A stretch of DNA of 54,689 nucleotides from Gammaproteobacteria bacterium. Its GTDB lineage: Bacteria > Pseudomonadota > Gammaproteobacteria > Ga0077536. Shown here piece after piece: positions 27,505 through 37,297 of the stretch. Below the pieces are notes generated by a model. That model saw only the letters and a program-made list of their open reading frames with translations, was not told the DNA's origin and made no database searches. Every line of letters begins with the position of its first letter. The first letter of the stretch is position 1. Where the stretch lies: assembly GCA_016191285.1 (NCBI GenBank), contig JACPPA010000042.1, forward strand, positions 1 through 54,689, written 5' to 3'. Both the position numbers and the translations under genes were made by a program.

Positions 27505-29877
27505 ATGACCGATTATATCGTTGCCCTAAACCAAACCGGAATTGATGATATCGAGCGCGTAGGTGGCAAAAACGCTTCGCTCGGCGAAATGATCCGGCAT
27601 TTAAGCGCCGCCGGCGTGCGCGTGCCCGGCGGGTTTGCGACGACCTCTGCCGCTTTTCGCGATTTCCTGGAACAAAATTCCTTAGCTGATCGCATCAATA
27701 CCCGGTTGCAGACCCTGGACACCAATAACGTTGCCGCGTTGACCGCCGCCGGGCGCGAGATCCGGCAATGGGTCAATGACACACCATTGCCAGCAAAATT
27801 GGTTAGCGCGGTTGAGGAAGCGTATGCCGGCTTGGTGAACGGCGCGGGGCGTGAGTTTTCGGTGGCAGTGCGCTCGTCGGCGACCGCCGAGGATCTTCCA
27901 ACCGCGTCATTCGCGGGCCAACAAGAGACCTACCTTAATGTCACCGGGATCGGCGAGGTAAAACGCCGCATCAAGGACGTGTTTGCGTCGCTGTTCAACG
28001 ATCGCGCGATCTCCTATCGGGTGCATCATGGTTTCGATCATCACAAAGTCGCGCTTTCGGCGGGGATTCAACGCATGGTGCGCAGTGACATCGGCGCGAG
28101 CGGCGTGATGTTTACGTTGGATACCGAGTCGGGTTTTCGCGACGTCGTGTTTATTACTTCGAGCTATGGCCTTGGCGAGCTGGTCGTGCAAGGCGCGGTG
28201 AATCCGGATGAATTCTACGTCTATAAGCCCGCGCTCGCGGCCGGTCGGCCGGCGGTGCTCCGGCGCAATTTAGGCAGCAAGCAGATCCGGATGACTTACG
28301 CGAACGGACGCAGCGATGGGCATTCGGTGGTGACCAGCGAAGTGCCCAGCGTCGATCGTCAGCGCTTCTCGCTTACCGAGGTTGAAATAAACGAATTGGC
28401 GCAGATCGCCGTCGCGATCGAGGCCCACTATCAATGCCCCATGGACATCGAATGGGCACGCGATGGCGTCGATGGTCAAATTTATATCGTGCAAGCGCGT
28501 CCCGAGACCGTGCAAAGCCGCACCGGTAGCCAAGTCATTCAGCGCTACGAACTCGCCCAACGCGGCCCGGTGCTGACCGAAGGCCGCAGCATCGGCCAAC
28601 GGATCGGCAGCGGTGTCGCCCGCATCATTACCGAACTCTCGACCATGGCCGAATTGCAAGACGGTGACGTACTGATCACCGACATGACCGATCCCGATTG
28701 GGAACCCGTGATGAAGCGCGCGGCCGCGATTGTGACGAATCGCGGTGGCCGCACTTGCCATGCCGCGATCATCGCGCGCGAATTGGGCGTGCCGGCGGTG
28801 GTCGGTTGCGGGGACGCGACAGCGCGGGTCGCCGCGGGTCAGGCAGTAACGGTGTCCTGCGCCGAAGGGGATACAGGGTTTGTATATGCCGGCGAACTCG
28901 AGTTCGCGCGTCGCGAAATCGAGCTCGCGGCGATGCCCGAATCGCCGGTCAAGATCATGATGAATGTCGGCAATCCGGATCGTGCGTTTGCGTTCTCGAC
29001 GCTGCCGCATCGCGGCGTTGGCCTCGCCCGCCTCGAGTTCATTATTAATCGGATGATCGGGATCCATCCGCGCGCATTGCTTGAGTTCGACAGCTTGCCG
29101 GTGGAGCTCCGTGACCGGATTGCTCCGCTCATCAGTGCCTACGGTTCGGCGCGCGAGTTTTTCGTGACGCGCCTGGTCGAAGGGATTGCGACCATTGGCG
29201 CGGCCTTCGCGCCGCAGCCGGTGATCGTGCGCTTATCGGATTTTAAATCGAACGAATACGCCAACCTGATCGGCGGCCAGCTCTATGAGCCGCACGAAGA
29301 AAATCCGATGTTAGGTTTTCGTGGCGCCTCGCGCTATATCGCCGAATCGTTCCGGCCGTGTTTTGAAATGGAGTGCGAGGCACTGCGGCGAGTTCGCGAG
29401 CAAATGGGGCTGACGAATGTGGAAGTGATGGTGCCCTTCGTGCGCACGCCGGACGAGGCGCGGCAAGTTATCGAGTTGCTCGCAAATTACGGTCTGCGCC
29501 GTGGCGAGCATGGACTGCGCATCATCATGATGTGTGAGCTGCCGTCGAATGCCTTGCTCGCCGAACAATTTTTGCAGTACTTCGATGGGTTCTCGATCGG
29601 CTCGAACGACCTGACGCAGCTTACGCTCGGACTCGATCGCGACTCGGGCTTGGTCGCGCATTTATTCGACGAACGTAACGACGCCGTGAAGTTTCTGATG
29701 GCGCGCGCGATTAAGGCTTGTCGCGACGCGGGCAAATATATCGGGATCTGCGGCCAGGGACCGTCGGATCATGAAGACCTGGCGGCGTGGCTGCTCGAGC
29801 AGGGCATTGAGAGTATTTCGCTCAATCCGGACACCGTGGTCGAAACCTGGATCGAACTCGCGCGGCGCGTACGGTAG
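27505..29877 (+). CDS. ppsA: Phosphoenolpyruvate synthase
   Basis: A 790-residue enzyme that makes PEP from pyruvate and ATP, used for gluconeogenesis from C2/C3 compounds. The N-terminal ATP-grasp domain starts [10 protein letters not shown] and continues through [19 protein letters not shown]. The phospho-histidine domain has [15 protein letters not shown]. The C-terminal PEP/pyruvate domain has the late catalytic cysteine region ([10 protein letters not shown]). The start ATG 27505 has TAGGAAG just upstream. The enzyme would suit growth on propane- or C1-derived pyruvate, but it is common in heterotrophs too. Confidence 0.96.
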   Translation: MTDYIVALNQTGIDDIERVGGKNASLGEMIRHLSAAGVRVPGGFATTSAAFRDFLEQNSLADRINTRLQTLDTNNVAALTAAGREIRQWVNDTPLPAKLVSAVEEAYAGLVNGAGREFSVAVRSSATAEDLPTASFAGQQETYLNVTGIGEVKRRIKDVFASLFNDRAISYRVHHGFDHHKVALSAGIQRMVRSDIGASGVMFTLDTESGFRDVVFITSSYGLGELVVQGAVNPDEFYVYKPALAAGRPAVLRRNLGSKQIRMTYANGRSDGHSVVTSEVPSVDRQRFSLTEVEINELAQIAVAIEAHYQCPMDIEWARDGVDGQIYIVQARPETVQSRTGSQVIQRYELAQRGPVLTEGRSIGQRIGSGVARIITELSTMAELQDGDVLITDMTDPDWEPVMKRAAAIVTNRGGRTCHAAIIARELGVPAVVGCGDATARVAAGQAVTVSCAEGDTGFVYAGELEFARREIELAAMPESPVKIMMNVGNPDRAFAFSTLPHRGVGLARLEFIINRMIGIHPRALLEFDSLPVELRDRIAPLISAYGSAREFFVTRLVEGIATIGAAFAPQPVIVRLSDFKSNEYANLIGGQLYEPHEENPMLGFRGASRYIAESFRPCFEMECEALRRVREQMGLTNVEVMVPFVRTPDEARQVIELLANYGLRRGEHGLRIIMMCELPSNALLAEQFLQYFDGFSIGSNDLTQLTLGLDRDSGLVAHLFDERNDAVKFLMARAIKACRDAGKYIGICGQGPSDHEDLAAWLLEQGIESISLNPDTVVETWIELARRVR

Positions 29878-29890
29878 CGATGTTGGTCGT

Positions 29891-29918
29891 GGCCGGGGTG
29901 GCTTTGACCACCATGGCC
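29891..29918. terminator. Hairpin between convergent ppsA and the next gene
   Basis: GGCCGGGGTGG (29891-29901), loop CTTTGA, CCACCATGGCC (29908-29918). Nine of eleven positions pair. It lies exactly between two convergent genes and may stop transcription in both directions. There is no clear T-run. Confidence 0.4.
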
Positions 29919-30646
29919 TACGCCATGATGCGTAATTGCTCTTCGAGTACTTTACGTTCCTTGGGATCGAGCGTCCCGTCTTCCAGTCGATTCTCGACCA
30001 GATGCTTGGGTACGAAGCCCTTGATGATAAGCCGTCGCTTTTCTTCCGGCAGAATGTTGTCGCGGTAGAACAGATCGCCAACGGGGATCAGTCGGCTTTC
30101 GGCAATCATGACCACTTCGTTCAAAAGCGCGCGAAACCCGCTATGGGTATTGCGCAGGCGTTCATCGACAAATTCAAATTGCGCGACACCATCGTTGTAA
30201 ACCGCGCGCATTTCTTTCTTATAGCGTTCGATGACGAGCGAACTGACCGTCGCTTCGATCCGCTCCTCGATCTTGCGCAAGCGGGTCGCGAGCAAATACT
30301 GCATGACTTGTAAATGTTGCGGGACCTTAATCACCAGTTGATAGATGGCGAGGATGTCTTTAATGCCGACGCGATCGTACACATCGTGCATAAAATACTC
30401 GTTACGCGTTTTTGCCAGCGCATCGTAGTTGGGATAACCAAGAATGGTCGTTACATCCGGCAGATCGCGTATAACCGCATTAAAACCCACCGCGCACAGT
30501 AGTTGGCCGTGAGTTAAGCCGAGTGTTTTCGCAATCGTTCGCGAGCGCCGTGCGCGCTCGTTTTTATCCCGCGCGGCGCCCGCCTTGTAGATGGTTTTGA
30601 GGAGGTCCTCGGCGTTGGCGGTCAAAATTTCTTCGAAGATCGACAT
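29918..30646 (-). CDS. Conserved-looking protein beside mtdA, function unknown
   Basis: A 242-residue soluble protein with no signal peptide or membrane segment. It is rich in charged helices (KKEMRAVYNDGVAQFEFVDERL and GDLFYRDNILPEEKRR). I do not recognise a catalytic motif or family. The start MSIFEEILTANAEDLLKTIYKAG at 30644-30646 has no long overlap upstream. A further 52 in-frame codons upstream would overlap mtdA and are Arg/Ser-rich, so they are rejected. It is encoded 64 bases downstream of mtdA on the same strand, which suggests co-transcription and a possible C1-related role. Confidence 0.7.
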   Translation of the reverse strand: MSIFEEILTANAEDLLKTIYKAGAARDKNERARRSRTIAKTLGLTHGQLLCAVGFNAVIRDLPDVTTILGYPNYDALAKTRNEYFMHDVYDRVGIKDILAIYQLVIKVPQHLQVMQYLLATRLRKIEERIEATVSSLVIERYKKEMRAVYNDGVAQFEFVDERLRNTHSGFRALLNEVVMIAESRLIPVGDLFYRDNILPEEKRRLIIKGFVPKHLVENRLEDGTLDPKERKVLEEQLRIMA

Positions 30647-30710
30647 GGAATAGCGGCTCGCGTCAGGTTCGAGGACGACCAGCGCTAGCGCTGTGGTCGC
30701 GCGCGTTGGT

Positions 30711-31580
30711 TCATGCGCGCGCCGCCAACAGCGCTTTCGCGACGGCAAAAACTTCAGGCGCGTCGAAGATCTGGTCGTTCGCCTCAAAGAGCTTCGTGAC
30801 ACACGCGCGATGGGTCTCGAGTTTCAAGCCGCCGAAGCCAAGCGCGCCGAAACAGCGTTTGCCATGGCGCACCGTCGCGCGATCATTCATTTCGAGGCCT
30901 TCAATACCTTGGGGCGGCGTGGCATTCGCATCCATGACGATTTCAAGTGTCGGGTGCTGCTGCCATTCAACAGCAGGGAGCAGCGACACGCCAGGAGCGC
31001 CGGTCGCGACCACGATGTTAACGCGCTGGAGGACTTTGTTAAGGGCGGTAGGATCGGTAACCCCTTGTGGTCGGAGAGCGACCTTGAACCTGGCGTTTAG
31101 GGCGTTGCAGACCTGAGCTGCGCGGTCGAGCTGACGCGAGGTAATACAGACCTCGGCGCCAGCGGTGGCCAACATCACGGCGGCGCGCTGCCCTACCGGT
31201 CCCGTTCCCGCCAAGATCACCGCCCGCTTACCGTGCGGATCCAGCGCCTTGCAGATATGCGCGACAGCCGCCGCGGCGGTGGTGTTCGCGCCATTGCTAT
31301 CGAGCATGACCGAGACCCGGAAATTACCGAAGAATTTCTGCGTGATGGCCGTCAGCAGCGCTTCGCCGGCGGCCATATTGCTGCCGCTGACGAACAAGGC
31401 CGTGAGTTTTTTATTCGACGGCGGGCGCGTAAAGATCGCGCCATCGATCAATTTGGCGACATTATCCGGCGCGATCCCGCCCAACGCGTTGACGTGATCG
31501 GCGCCGCCGTCGTAGCCGGCGACGGTGTCGAAGGTGTTTGGGATTGGATCAGTATCCAGTTGGAATAACAGTCTCTTCAT
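30711..31580 (-). CDS. mtdA: Methylenetetrahydrofolate / methylenetetrahydromethanopterin dehydrogenase, MtdA type
   Basis: A 289-residue enzyme that oxidises methylene-H4F (or methylene-H4MPT) to the methenyl form with NADP. The family signature runs KRLLFQLDTD, GYDGGADH (23-29), FRVSVMLDSNGANTTAAAAV and the dinucleotide-binding GTGPVGQRAAV (125-135). The ending ALGFGGLKLETHRACVTKLFE matches MtdA of methylotrophs closely and differs from the MtdB branch. The start is ATG 31580. A TTG six codons upstream is possible. The divergent neighbour is fchA, the next step of the same pathway. MtdA is characteristic of methylotrophs, so it is a metabolic marker here. Confidence 0.93.
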   Translation of the reverse strand: MKRLLFQLDTDPIPNTFDTVAGYDGGADHVNALGGIAPDNVAKLIDGAIFTRPPSNKKLTALFVSGSNMAAGEALLTAITQKFFGNFRVSVMLDSNGANTTAAAAVAHICKALDPHGKRAVILAGTGPVGQRAAVMLATAGAEVCITSRQLDRAAQVCNALNARFKVALRPQGVTDPTALNKVLQRVNIVVATGAPGVSLLPAVEWQQHPTLEIVMDANATPPQGIEGLEMNDRATVRHGKRCFGALGFGGLKLETHRACVTKLFEANDQIFDAPEVFAVAKALLAARA

Positions 31581-31718
31581 CGTCCATTTATTCTGCAATT
31601 AATCCTTAAAGACGGGCGGTGACGGCGCGGCGCCGATAGGCCGACGCAATCGCGGTCAATCGGTGCCGAGTCGTTAGTATAATCGCCAACCACCAAAACG
31701 CAGAACGAGCCACCGCCG

Positions 31719-32342
31719 ATGAGCGAGCAGCACACCATTGAAGAGTTTTTGGACGGGTTAGCCAGTCAATCGCCAACCCCGGGCGGCGGCAGTGTCGCGG
31801 CGCTGATGGGCGCCTTGGGCGCCGCCTTGGTCAGCATGGTCTGCAATTTGACGCGCGGCAAAGAAAAATATGCGAACGCCGAAATAGAAATGACCGCCGT
31901 ATTGACACTGGCCGAAGCGACGCGGGCCGATGCCATGCAATTGCTGACGGCGGATATCGCGGTGTTTGAGCAAGTGATGGGCGCTTATGGTCTGCCGCGC
32001 GAATCCGACGGCGACAAGAACGTCCGTCGCGTCGCCATCCAATCCGCCTTGAAGGCGGCGACCGAAGTCCCGTTGGCCTGCGCGCGCTGTTGTGCACGGG
32101 TGATCGATTTAAGCGAACGGGCGGCCAGCGCCGGGAATTTAAATGTCATCAGCGACGCTGGGGTCGCGGTGATGGCCGCGTTTGCCGGCCTCAAAAGCGC
32201 CGCGCTCAATGTCTACACCAATGTCCGCTTGATTACCGATGCCGAATTCGCGCGTCAGGCCAGCCACGAAATCGACGCGCTGGTTGTCGACGCCGAAACT
32301 AAGGCGCCGCGGATTTACGCTTTGGTCAAATCGAAATTGTAG
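31719..32342 (+). CDS. fchA: Methenyltetrahydrofolate cyclohydrolase
   Basis: A 207-residue protein of the formiminotransferase-cyclodeaminase C-terminal family (FchA). The N-terminal PTPGGGSVAALMGALGAALV block is the family signature. It hydrolyses methenyl-H4F to formyl-H4F. Together with mtdA (divergent, 138 bases apart) it forms the H4F branch used by methylotrophs for formate/formyl-C1 interconversion. An all-helical fold is expected, consistent with the sequence. It converges on nadC with a 15-base gap. Confidence 0.93.
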   Translation: MSEQHTIEEFLDGLASQSPTPGGGSVAALMGALGAALVSMVCNLTRGKEKYANAEIEMTAVLTLAEATRADAMQLLTADIAVFEQVMGAYGLPRESDGDKNVRRVAIQSALKAATEVPLACARCCARVIDLSERAASAGNLNVISDAGVAVMAAFAGLKSAALNVYTNVRLITDAEFARQASHEIDALVVDAETKAPRIYALVKSKL

Positions 32343-32357
32343 CGACACTTGCGGGGA

Positions 32358-33227
32358 CTAACGGTTAATGATGCGCATCGAATAATCGGTGGCACGCAGA
32401 TGTTTAGTCAGCGCCCCCACCGATACGAAGTCAACACCGGTCGCCGCGACCGCCGCGAGATCATCGAAACCGAAGCCGCCAGAGGCTTCGAGCTGGACAC
32501 GGCCGTTGGTGACCGCGACTGCCTGACGCATGGCGTCGAATGAAAAATTATCGAGCAGCAACATATCGGCGCCCGCCGCGATCGCTTCTTCGATTTGCGC
32601 GACACGCTCGACTTCAACTTCAATCGGCACGGCGGATCCGGTTTGTTGCATGCGGATTATCGCGGCGGTAACCGAGCCGGCAGCGGCGATATGGTTTTCT
32701 TTGATCAAAACCCCATCGTAAAGTCCCGCGCGATGATTGAAGCCGCCGCCACAATGAACAGCATATTTTTGCGCGCGGCGTAAGCCCGGAATCGTTTTTC
32801 GCGTATCCAGCAGCCGCGTGTTTGAGTCCTTTAAGCGCGCCACATATTGTGCGGTAAGGGTCGCGGTCCCGGACAAGGTTTGTAAGAAATTAAGTGCGGT
32901 GCGTTCGCCGGTGACAATGGTGCGAGCATTGCCGGTTATCGTGCACACCATTTGTTCCGGCGCGAGGACATCCCGGTCGGTGTGATGCCAATTGATTTTG
33001 ATGGAGGGATCAATGCAACGATAGGTCGCCTCGAACCATCGGCTTCCGCAGAGCACTGCCGTCTCGCGCGCGATGACCGTGGCCGTTGCCAGCGTGTCCG
33101 CTGGAACCAATCGGGCGGTAAGGTCGCCCGCCCCAATATCTTCTAAAAGAGCGGTTTGCACGACGGCGTTAACGTCTTGAAAATAATCGATAACCGTAGC
33201 GCCGCGATCGAAGCGTTGATGGCCCAT
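32358..33227 (-). CDS. nadC: Nicotinate-nucleotide pyrophosphorylase (carboxylating)
   Basis: About 289 residues. It makes nicotinate mononucleotide from quinolinate and PRPP in NAD synthesis. The family blocks are ALLEDIGAGDLTARLVP near the start, TGERTALNFLQTLSGTAT, LLDTRKTIPGLRRAQKYAVHCGG and VDFVSVGALTK near the end. The start is set at 33225-33227 (MGHQRFDRG). Starts further upstream add a hydrophobic leader unlike the family. No nadA or nadB lies in the window. Confidence 0.94.
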   Translation of the reverse strand: MGHQRFDRGATVIDYFQDVNAVVQTALLEDIGAGDLTARLVPADTLATATVIARETAVLCGSRWFEATYRCIDPSIKINWHHTDRDVLAPEQMVCTITGNARTIVTGERTALNFLQTLSGTATLTAQYVARLKDSNTRLLDTRKTIPGLRRAQKYAVHCGGGFNHRAGLYDGVLIKENHIAAAGSVTAAIIRMQQTGSAVPIEVEVERVAQIEEAIAAGADMLLLDNFSFDAMRQAVAVTNGRVQLEASGGFGFDDLAAVAATGVDFVSVGALTKHLRATDYSMRIINR

Positions 33228-33398
33228 GACAATGGCAAAAAGTGACATAAGGGGCGTGACTATACCGCCGAATATCGGAATCGACAGCCACATCCTGTAT
33301 TCTTCGTAACCGAACCCGTCATGGGCCTCGGCCATGGAGTCGGGACCTCACGATCTCCCTCGTGCTTTGCCATTAGCCCTGCGATTTGTGAGGCAGCA

Positions 33399-34403
33399 AT
33401 GATTCAATCACTTTCTCGACGTACCCTTGCCCCCTCGAAACCGGTGGGGACGCTGGCTGACGATGTCCGCGAGGGCTTGCTCAAGCAGCCGATGACCCTG
33501 CCGCCGAAGTATTTTTATGACGCGGTTGGATCGCAGTTGTTTGACGCGATATGTGCGACACCAGAGTACTACCTAACCCGCCACGAAAGCGCACTATTAG
33601 CGCGCCATGCGGACGCCATTATTCAGCACGTGCGGCCGGATTGTCTGATCGAATTTGGCAGCGGCGTGTCGCGCAAAACGCGTTATTTGTTGGATGCCTG
33701 CCCGCGTGCCGAATATTCACCGTTGTATGTGCCGTTCGATGTGTGTGCCGATGTCATTGACACGGCAGGCAACGAATTAATGCGGCACTACCCGTGGTTG
33801 AAGGTTCTGCCGTTAGTTGGTGACTATGGCGCCGGGCTCGGCAACCTGGCTCTCGGCGGATCACGCGCCTTGATCGTGTTTCTTGGGAGCACGCTCGGCA
33901 ATTTCGACGACGAATCGGGCATCGAGTTTCTGCACGAGATCCGTCACACCATGCGCGCCCATGATTACTTGCTGTTGGGCGCCGACCGGGTCAAAGAGCC
34001 GGCGATGCTGCATGCAGCCTATAACGATGCTGCTGGCCTTACCGCGCAGTTCAATTTGAATGTGCTCGAGGTGATGAATCGCGAGCTGAATGCAAATTTT
34101 AATTTACAAACTTTTCGTCATTACGCGTGCTACAACGTGCACGCGGCTCAGATCGAGATGTATTTAGCGAGCGCCGTTAACCAAGAGGTTGCGATCGCGG
34201 ATCTCGATCTGGAAATTAAATTTGCTAGAGGCGACGCGATTTTGACCGAGATAAGCCGCAAGTTCACGCTGCCGTCGCTCGATAACCTGCTGCAACGGGC
34301 GGGCCTCTCGCGAGTGGCCCATTTCGCGACGCCGGACGATGCCTATAGCTTGGTCCTCGCGCGGCCTGACCATCATCCGGGTTTCCCGCGTCTGGTGAAA
34401 TGA
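33399..34403 (+). CDS. egtD: L-histidine N-alpha-methyltransferase, EgtD-like
   Basis: A 334-residue SAM-dependent methyltransferase. It has the EgtD blocks PPKYFYDAVGSQLFDAIC, PEYYLTRHE, LIEFGSGVSRKT, FLGSTLGNF and LLGADRVK. It trimethylates histidine to hercynine, the first step of ergothioneine synthesis. The usual partner egtB (sulfoxide synthase) is not in the window, so full ergothioneine production is not shown here. The ATG at 33399 has GTGAGG just upstream. The stop overlaps ampD by 4 bases, probably by chance rather than function. Confidence 0.88.
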   Translation: MIQSLSRRTLAPSKPVGTLADDVREGLLKQPMTLPPKYFYDAVGSQLFDAICATPEYYLTRHESALLARHADAIIQHVRPDCLIEFGSGVSRKTRYLLDACPRAEYSPLYVPFDVCADVIDTAGNELMRHYPWLKVLPLVGDYGAGLGNLALGGSRALIVFLGSTLGNFDDESGIEFLHEIRHTMRAHDYLLLGADRVKEPAMLHAAYNDAAGLTAQFNLNVLEVMNRELNANFNLQTFRHYACYNVHAAQIEMYLASAVNQEVAIADLDLEIKFARGDAILTEISRKFTLPSLDNLLQRAGLSRVAHFATPDDAYSLVLARPDHHPGFPRLVK

Positions 34404-34981
34404 GCCAAACGTCGGGGACGGATTTCAAGGACGGTTGGTGGCGCGACGCGACGCCACATCTGTCTCCGCATGCGGAGCCGCGGTTAAATACTGTGGAAAT
34501 TGACCAAATCGTCATTCATGCCATCAGTTTGCCAGCAGGTGAGTTCGGTGGGCCGCATATCCATGCTTTATTTGCGAATACGCTCGATTGCGACCTGCAT
34601 CCCGCTTTCGCCGAGTTACGCGGTCTGCGCGTTTCCGCGCATTTTCTGATTGATCGCAGAGGACTCACCACGCAATTCGTTTCGATCGACGAGCGCGCAT
34701 GGCACGCCGGCGTTTCCAGTTTCGGTGGTCGCGCCGCGTGCAATGCGCGCTCGATTGGCATTGAGCTTGAGGGTTGCGATAGCACGTCATTTGCGCCAGC
34801 ACAGTATGAAAGTCTGAGCAAGCTGCTGGTCGCGCTGGTGGGTCGTCACCCGCGCATTCGGGCGTCCAGAATCGTCGGGCATGCGGATATCGCGCCGACG
34901 CGTAAGACCGACCCAGGTCCGCATTTCGATTGGATACGCTGCCGCCGAGATTTTATTTGCGGGATGCTGTCGGGCGTGTGA
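34400..34981 (+). CDS. ampD: 1,6-anhydro-N-acetylmuramyl-L-alanine amidase AmpD
   Basis: A 193-residue cytoplasmic zinc amidase of peptidoglycan recycling. The zinc ligands are expected in VIHAISLP (first His), WHAGVSSF and GHADIAPTRKTDPGPHFDW. It cuts the peptide from anhydro-muropeptides and in many bacteria limits beta-lactamase induction. The start overlaps egtD by 4 bases (ATGA). Its 3' end overlaps the convergent lpxH by 29 bases (34953-34981). Confidence 0.94.
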   Translation: MSQTSGTDFKDGWWRDATPHLSPHAEPRLNTVEIDQIVIHAISLPAGEFGGPHIHALFANTLDCDLHPAFAELRGLRVSAHFLIDRRGLTTQFVSIDERAWHAGVSSFGGRAACNARSIGIELEGCDSTSFAPAQYESLSKLLVALVGRHPRIRASRIVGHADIAPTRKTDPGPHFDWIRCRRDFICGMLSGV

Positions 34982-35717
34982 GGGTCGTTACCAGATCTTG
35001 AGCCGGAAGTAGACTGGTTGCCGCTGGCGTGCACCACAGAACTTCATTTCCGGCATACCAGTCGCCCAATACCACGCGTTGCGCCGGTTGACCCGCGAGC
35101 GTGAAGTGATGAATCTGTGGTCGATGTGTGTGACCGTGAATCAAGTGCGTAACTTGGTGGGCCGACATCACGCTTGCAACTTCATTTTCATCGGCATCCA
35201 TAATGAAATCGTCTTTCGCGAGCATTGATTCTTGCGTGCCGGTGCGGGTTTGGGACGCGATTTGACGGCGCTGCTCGAGCGTCTGCCCCAAAAACCGTTG
35301 TTGCTTCGTGGGGTCGCGCACTAAGCGCCGGAATTGCTGATATTGAACATCTTTCACGCACAGCAGATCGCCGTGCGTAAGCAAAGTGCGCCGGCCGAAA
35401 AGATCAATAACGTGATAGTCCGGTAGCAACGCCGCGCCGGTGCCGGCGCAGAATGCCGGCCCCATCAAAAAGTCACGATTGCCCACTGAAACAGATAGCC
35501 GCACACCGCGCGCGGTGAGGGTGTTAAGCGCATCGACCAGCGCCCGATGTAGTGGATCGGGATCATCATCGCCCAGCCAGAACTCGACGAGATCGCCGAG
35601 CAGGTAAACGGCCTCGGCGTGAGCACCGGCCACCTCCAGAAATTCAAAAAAAACCTGAGCGCGGTCGGGTCGTTGCGGACTAAGATGGAGATCTGAGGCG
35701 AATAACACTCCCCGCAT
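34953..35717 (-). CDS. lpxH: UDP-2,3-diacylglucosamine pyrophosphatase LpxH
   Basis: A 254-residue calcineurin-like phosphoesterase of lipid A synthesis. The metal-binding motifs are FASDLHLS (D9, H11), LGDLVEFWLGDDD, GNRDF, THGD and the late HGHTHRP. It makes lipid X from UDP-2,3-diacylglucosamine, so the host is Gram-negative. It lies 13 bases from the cyclophilin gene upstream, on the same strand. Confidence 0.95.
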   Translation of the reverse strand: MRGVLFASDLHLSPQRPDRAQVFFEFLEVAGAHAEAVYLLGDLVEFWLGDDDPDPLHRALVDALNTLTARGVRLSVSVGNRDFLMGPAFCAGTGAALLPDYHVIDLFGRRTLLTHGDLLCVKDVQYQQFRRLVRDPTKQQRFLGQTLEQRRQIASQTRTGTQESMLAKDDFIMDADENEVASVMSAHQVTHLIHGHTHRPQIHHFTLAGQPAQRVVLGDWYAGNEVLWCTPAATSLLPAQDLVTTLTRPTASRK

Positions 35718-35730
35718 CGAAGCAGGTACG

Positions 35731-36234
35731 TTAAATCACGCTGGCACTGACGATGGTGACGGTGTCGGCTGGAACGTCCGACATCCCACCCTTGCGGTTT
35801 GTCGGCGCCTCGCGAATTGCATTGACGACGTCCAGACCTTCGGTCACTCGGCCGAACACACAATAGCCCCAGCCATCCGCCGTTTGCGCACGATGGTTCA
35901 GAAACGCATTGTCCGCGACGTTAATGAAAAATTGAGCAGTCGCCGAGTGCGGATCGTTGGTGCGGGCCATGGCAACCGTGCCGGTTTGATTGTGCAAGCC
36001 ATTGTTGGCTTCGTTATTGACCGGGGGATGGGTTTTTTTCTGATTCAACGCGGCATCCATTCCGCCGCCTTGAATCATGAAGCCATCGATCACGCGATGA
36101 AAAATCGTATCGGCGTAAAAGCCTTCTTCGACATAGCGGAGAAAATTCGCCACCGTTAACGGCGCTTGCTCGGCAAACAGCTCGAGCGTGATTGCGCCCT
36201 TAGTGGTGTCGAGACGGACCAATTGACTAGCCAT
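35731..36234 (-). CDS. ppiB: Peptidyl-prolyl cis-trans isomerase, cyclophilin PpiB type
   Basis: A 167-residue cytoplasmic cyclophilin. The catalytic FHRVIDGFMIQGGG and SATAQFFINV blocks are present, with the family GYCVFGRV. No signal peptide, so it is the cytosolic PpiB form, not PpiA. The start (MASQLVRLDTTKG) is at 36232-36234. The gene is just upstream of lpxH on the same strand. Confidence 0.94.
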   Translation of the reverse strand: MASQLVRLDTTKGAITLELFAEQAPLTVANFLRYVEEGFYADTIFHRVIDGFMIQGGGMDAALNQKKTHPPVNNEANNGLHNQTGTVAMARTNDPHSATAQFFINVADNAFLNHRAQTADGWGYCVFGRVTEGLDVVNAIREAPTNRKGGMSDVPADTVTIVSASVI

Positions 36235-36397
36235 CGGAGTACTTGAACCTTCGGTAGTGAAAGAGCGTGCGATGTTGCGCGAAGCGCCTGGGCGCTGCAA
36301 GCACTTGGCGGGCTACGCCGGCCGTTTTAATTGATCCTAGTAGGCCCGCTGCGTATGATGGCGGGCCATTCGTAGATAACATATCCGCGACGCGGCA

Positions 36398-36474
<77 letters not shown>

Positions 36475-36503
36475 ATCGGATTTGGCGATAATACGGGGCG
36501 AAT

Positions 36504-36580
36504 GCGCCTGTAGCTCACTCGGATAGAGCATCGGCCTTCTAAGCCGAGGGTAGCAGGTTCGAATCCTGCCAGGCGCGCCA
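36504..36580 (+). tRNA. tRNA-Arg (UCU)
   Basis: A 77-base cloverleaf with acceptor GCGCCTG / CAGGCGC and encoded GCCA end. The anticodon loop is CTTCTAA, anticodon TCT. T-loop GGTTCGAATCC. Confidence 0.95.
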
Positions 36581-36668
36581 CCAACGCCGGCAGGACATCA
36601 AAGGCAACGTTACTAGTCGACGTGCAGCGAGTAACGCCAAGCGAGTGAGTGCACGACACTGACCAATG

Positions 36669-36744
36669 GCGGGCGTAGCTCAGTTGGTAGAGCACAGGTT
36701 TGTGGCACCTGGTGTCGCGGGTTCGATCCCCGTCGCTCGCCCCA
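36669..36744 (+). tRNA. tRNA-His (GUG)
   Basis: A 76-base cloverleaf with acceptor GCGGGCG / CGCTCGC (one G-U pair). The base before the acceptor is G (36668) and the discriminator is C, which fits the G-1:C73 pair unique to tRNA-His. Anticodon GTG in TTGTGGC. CCA encoded. Confidence 0.94.
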
Positions 36745-36765
36745 TTTCTCTTCATTCTTGTCCAC

Positions 36766-36841
<76 letters not shown>

Positions 36842-37297
36842 TAAAAATCAAATTGATACAATAATAATTCGATGGAGGAGTAATTGAAAAACTCATTCGG
36901 GATAATCACGGGGTAATCATTTCTGAAATTGGGGTGTCTACGTCGACTGAAACGATGTCGCAATCGATTTTTGTAGAAAGCACAGTTTGATCAGTTATCG
37001 AATGGGGAGCCGGAGTCATAGTGTTCGAGACGAAGCGCATATTCGGCGGTGAGTCGAGCTTCGACTGCGCGGGTAAATTTTCGGTCTCCAACAGCACGTT
37101 CTAATGCACGGTTCGAAATCGACGCCATTACTATCGTTTAAACTCGGTGGATTCCCTGCCAGACGACCACTAAGAAACGACGCGTAAGCCGACGCAGTGT
37201 AAAACAGGCGACCCTGGATGCGAATGTGAAATCTACTGGTCGAAATCACTCGCAACGGACCCAAAACGATCGCCTCTTAATAACTATTACCCCTCAC
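36842..37297. other. Island DNA without a supportable gene
   Basis: About 460 bases directly after tRNA-Lys, more A/T-rich than the surrounding chromosome. Several short open frames exist on both strands (for example 36906-37097 and 37016-37264 on the minus strand), but none has a recognisable domain or convincing ribosome site. An integrase gene would normally sit here and none is visible. Confidence 0.5.

Noticed and set aside
28270-29067. Long minus-strand open frame (265 codons) inside ppsA
   Set aside because: Antisense shadow of ppsA, with no recognisable features.
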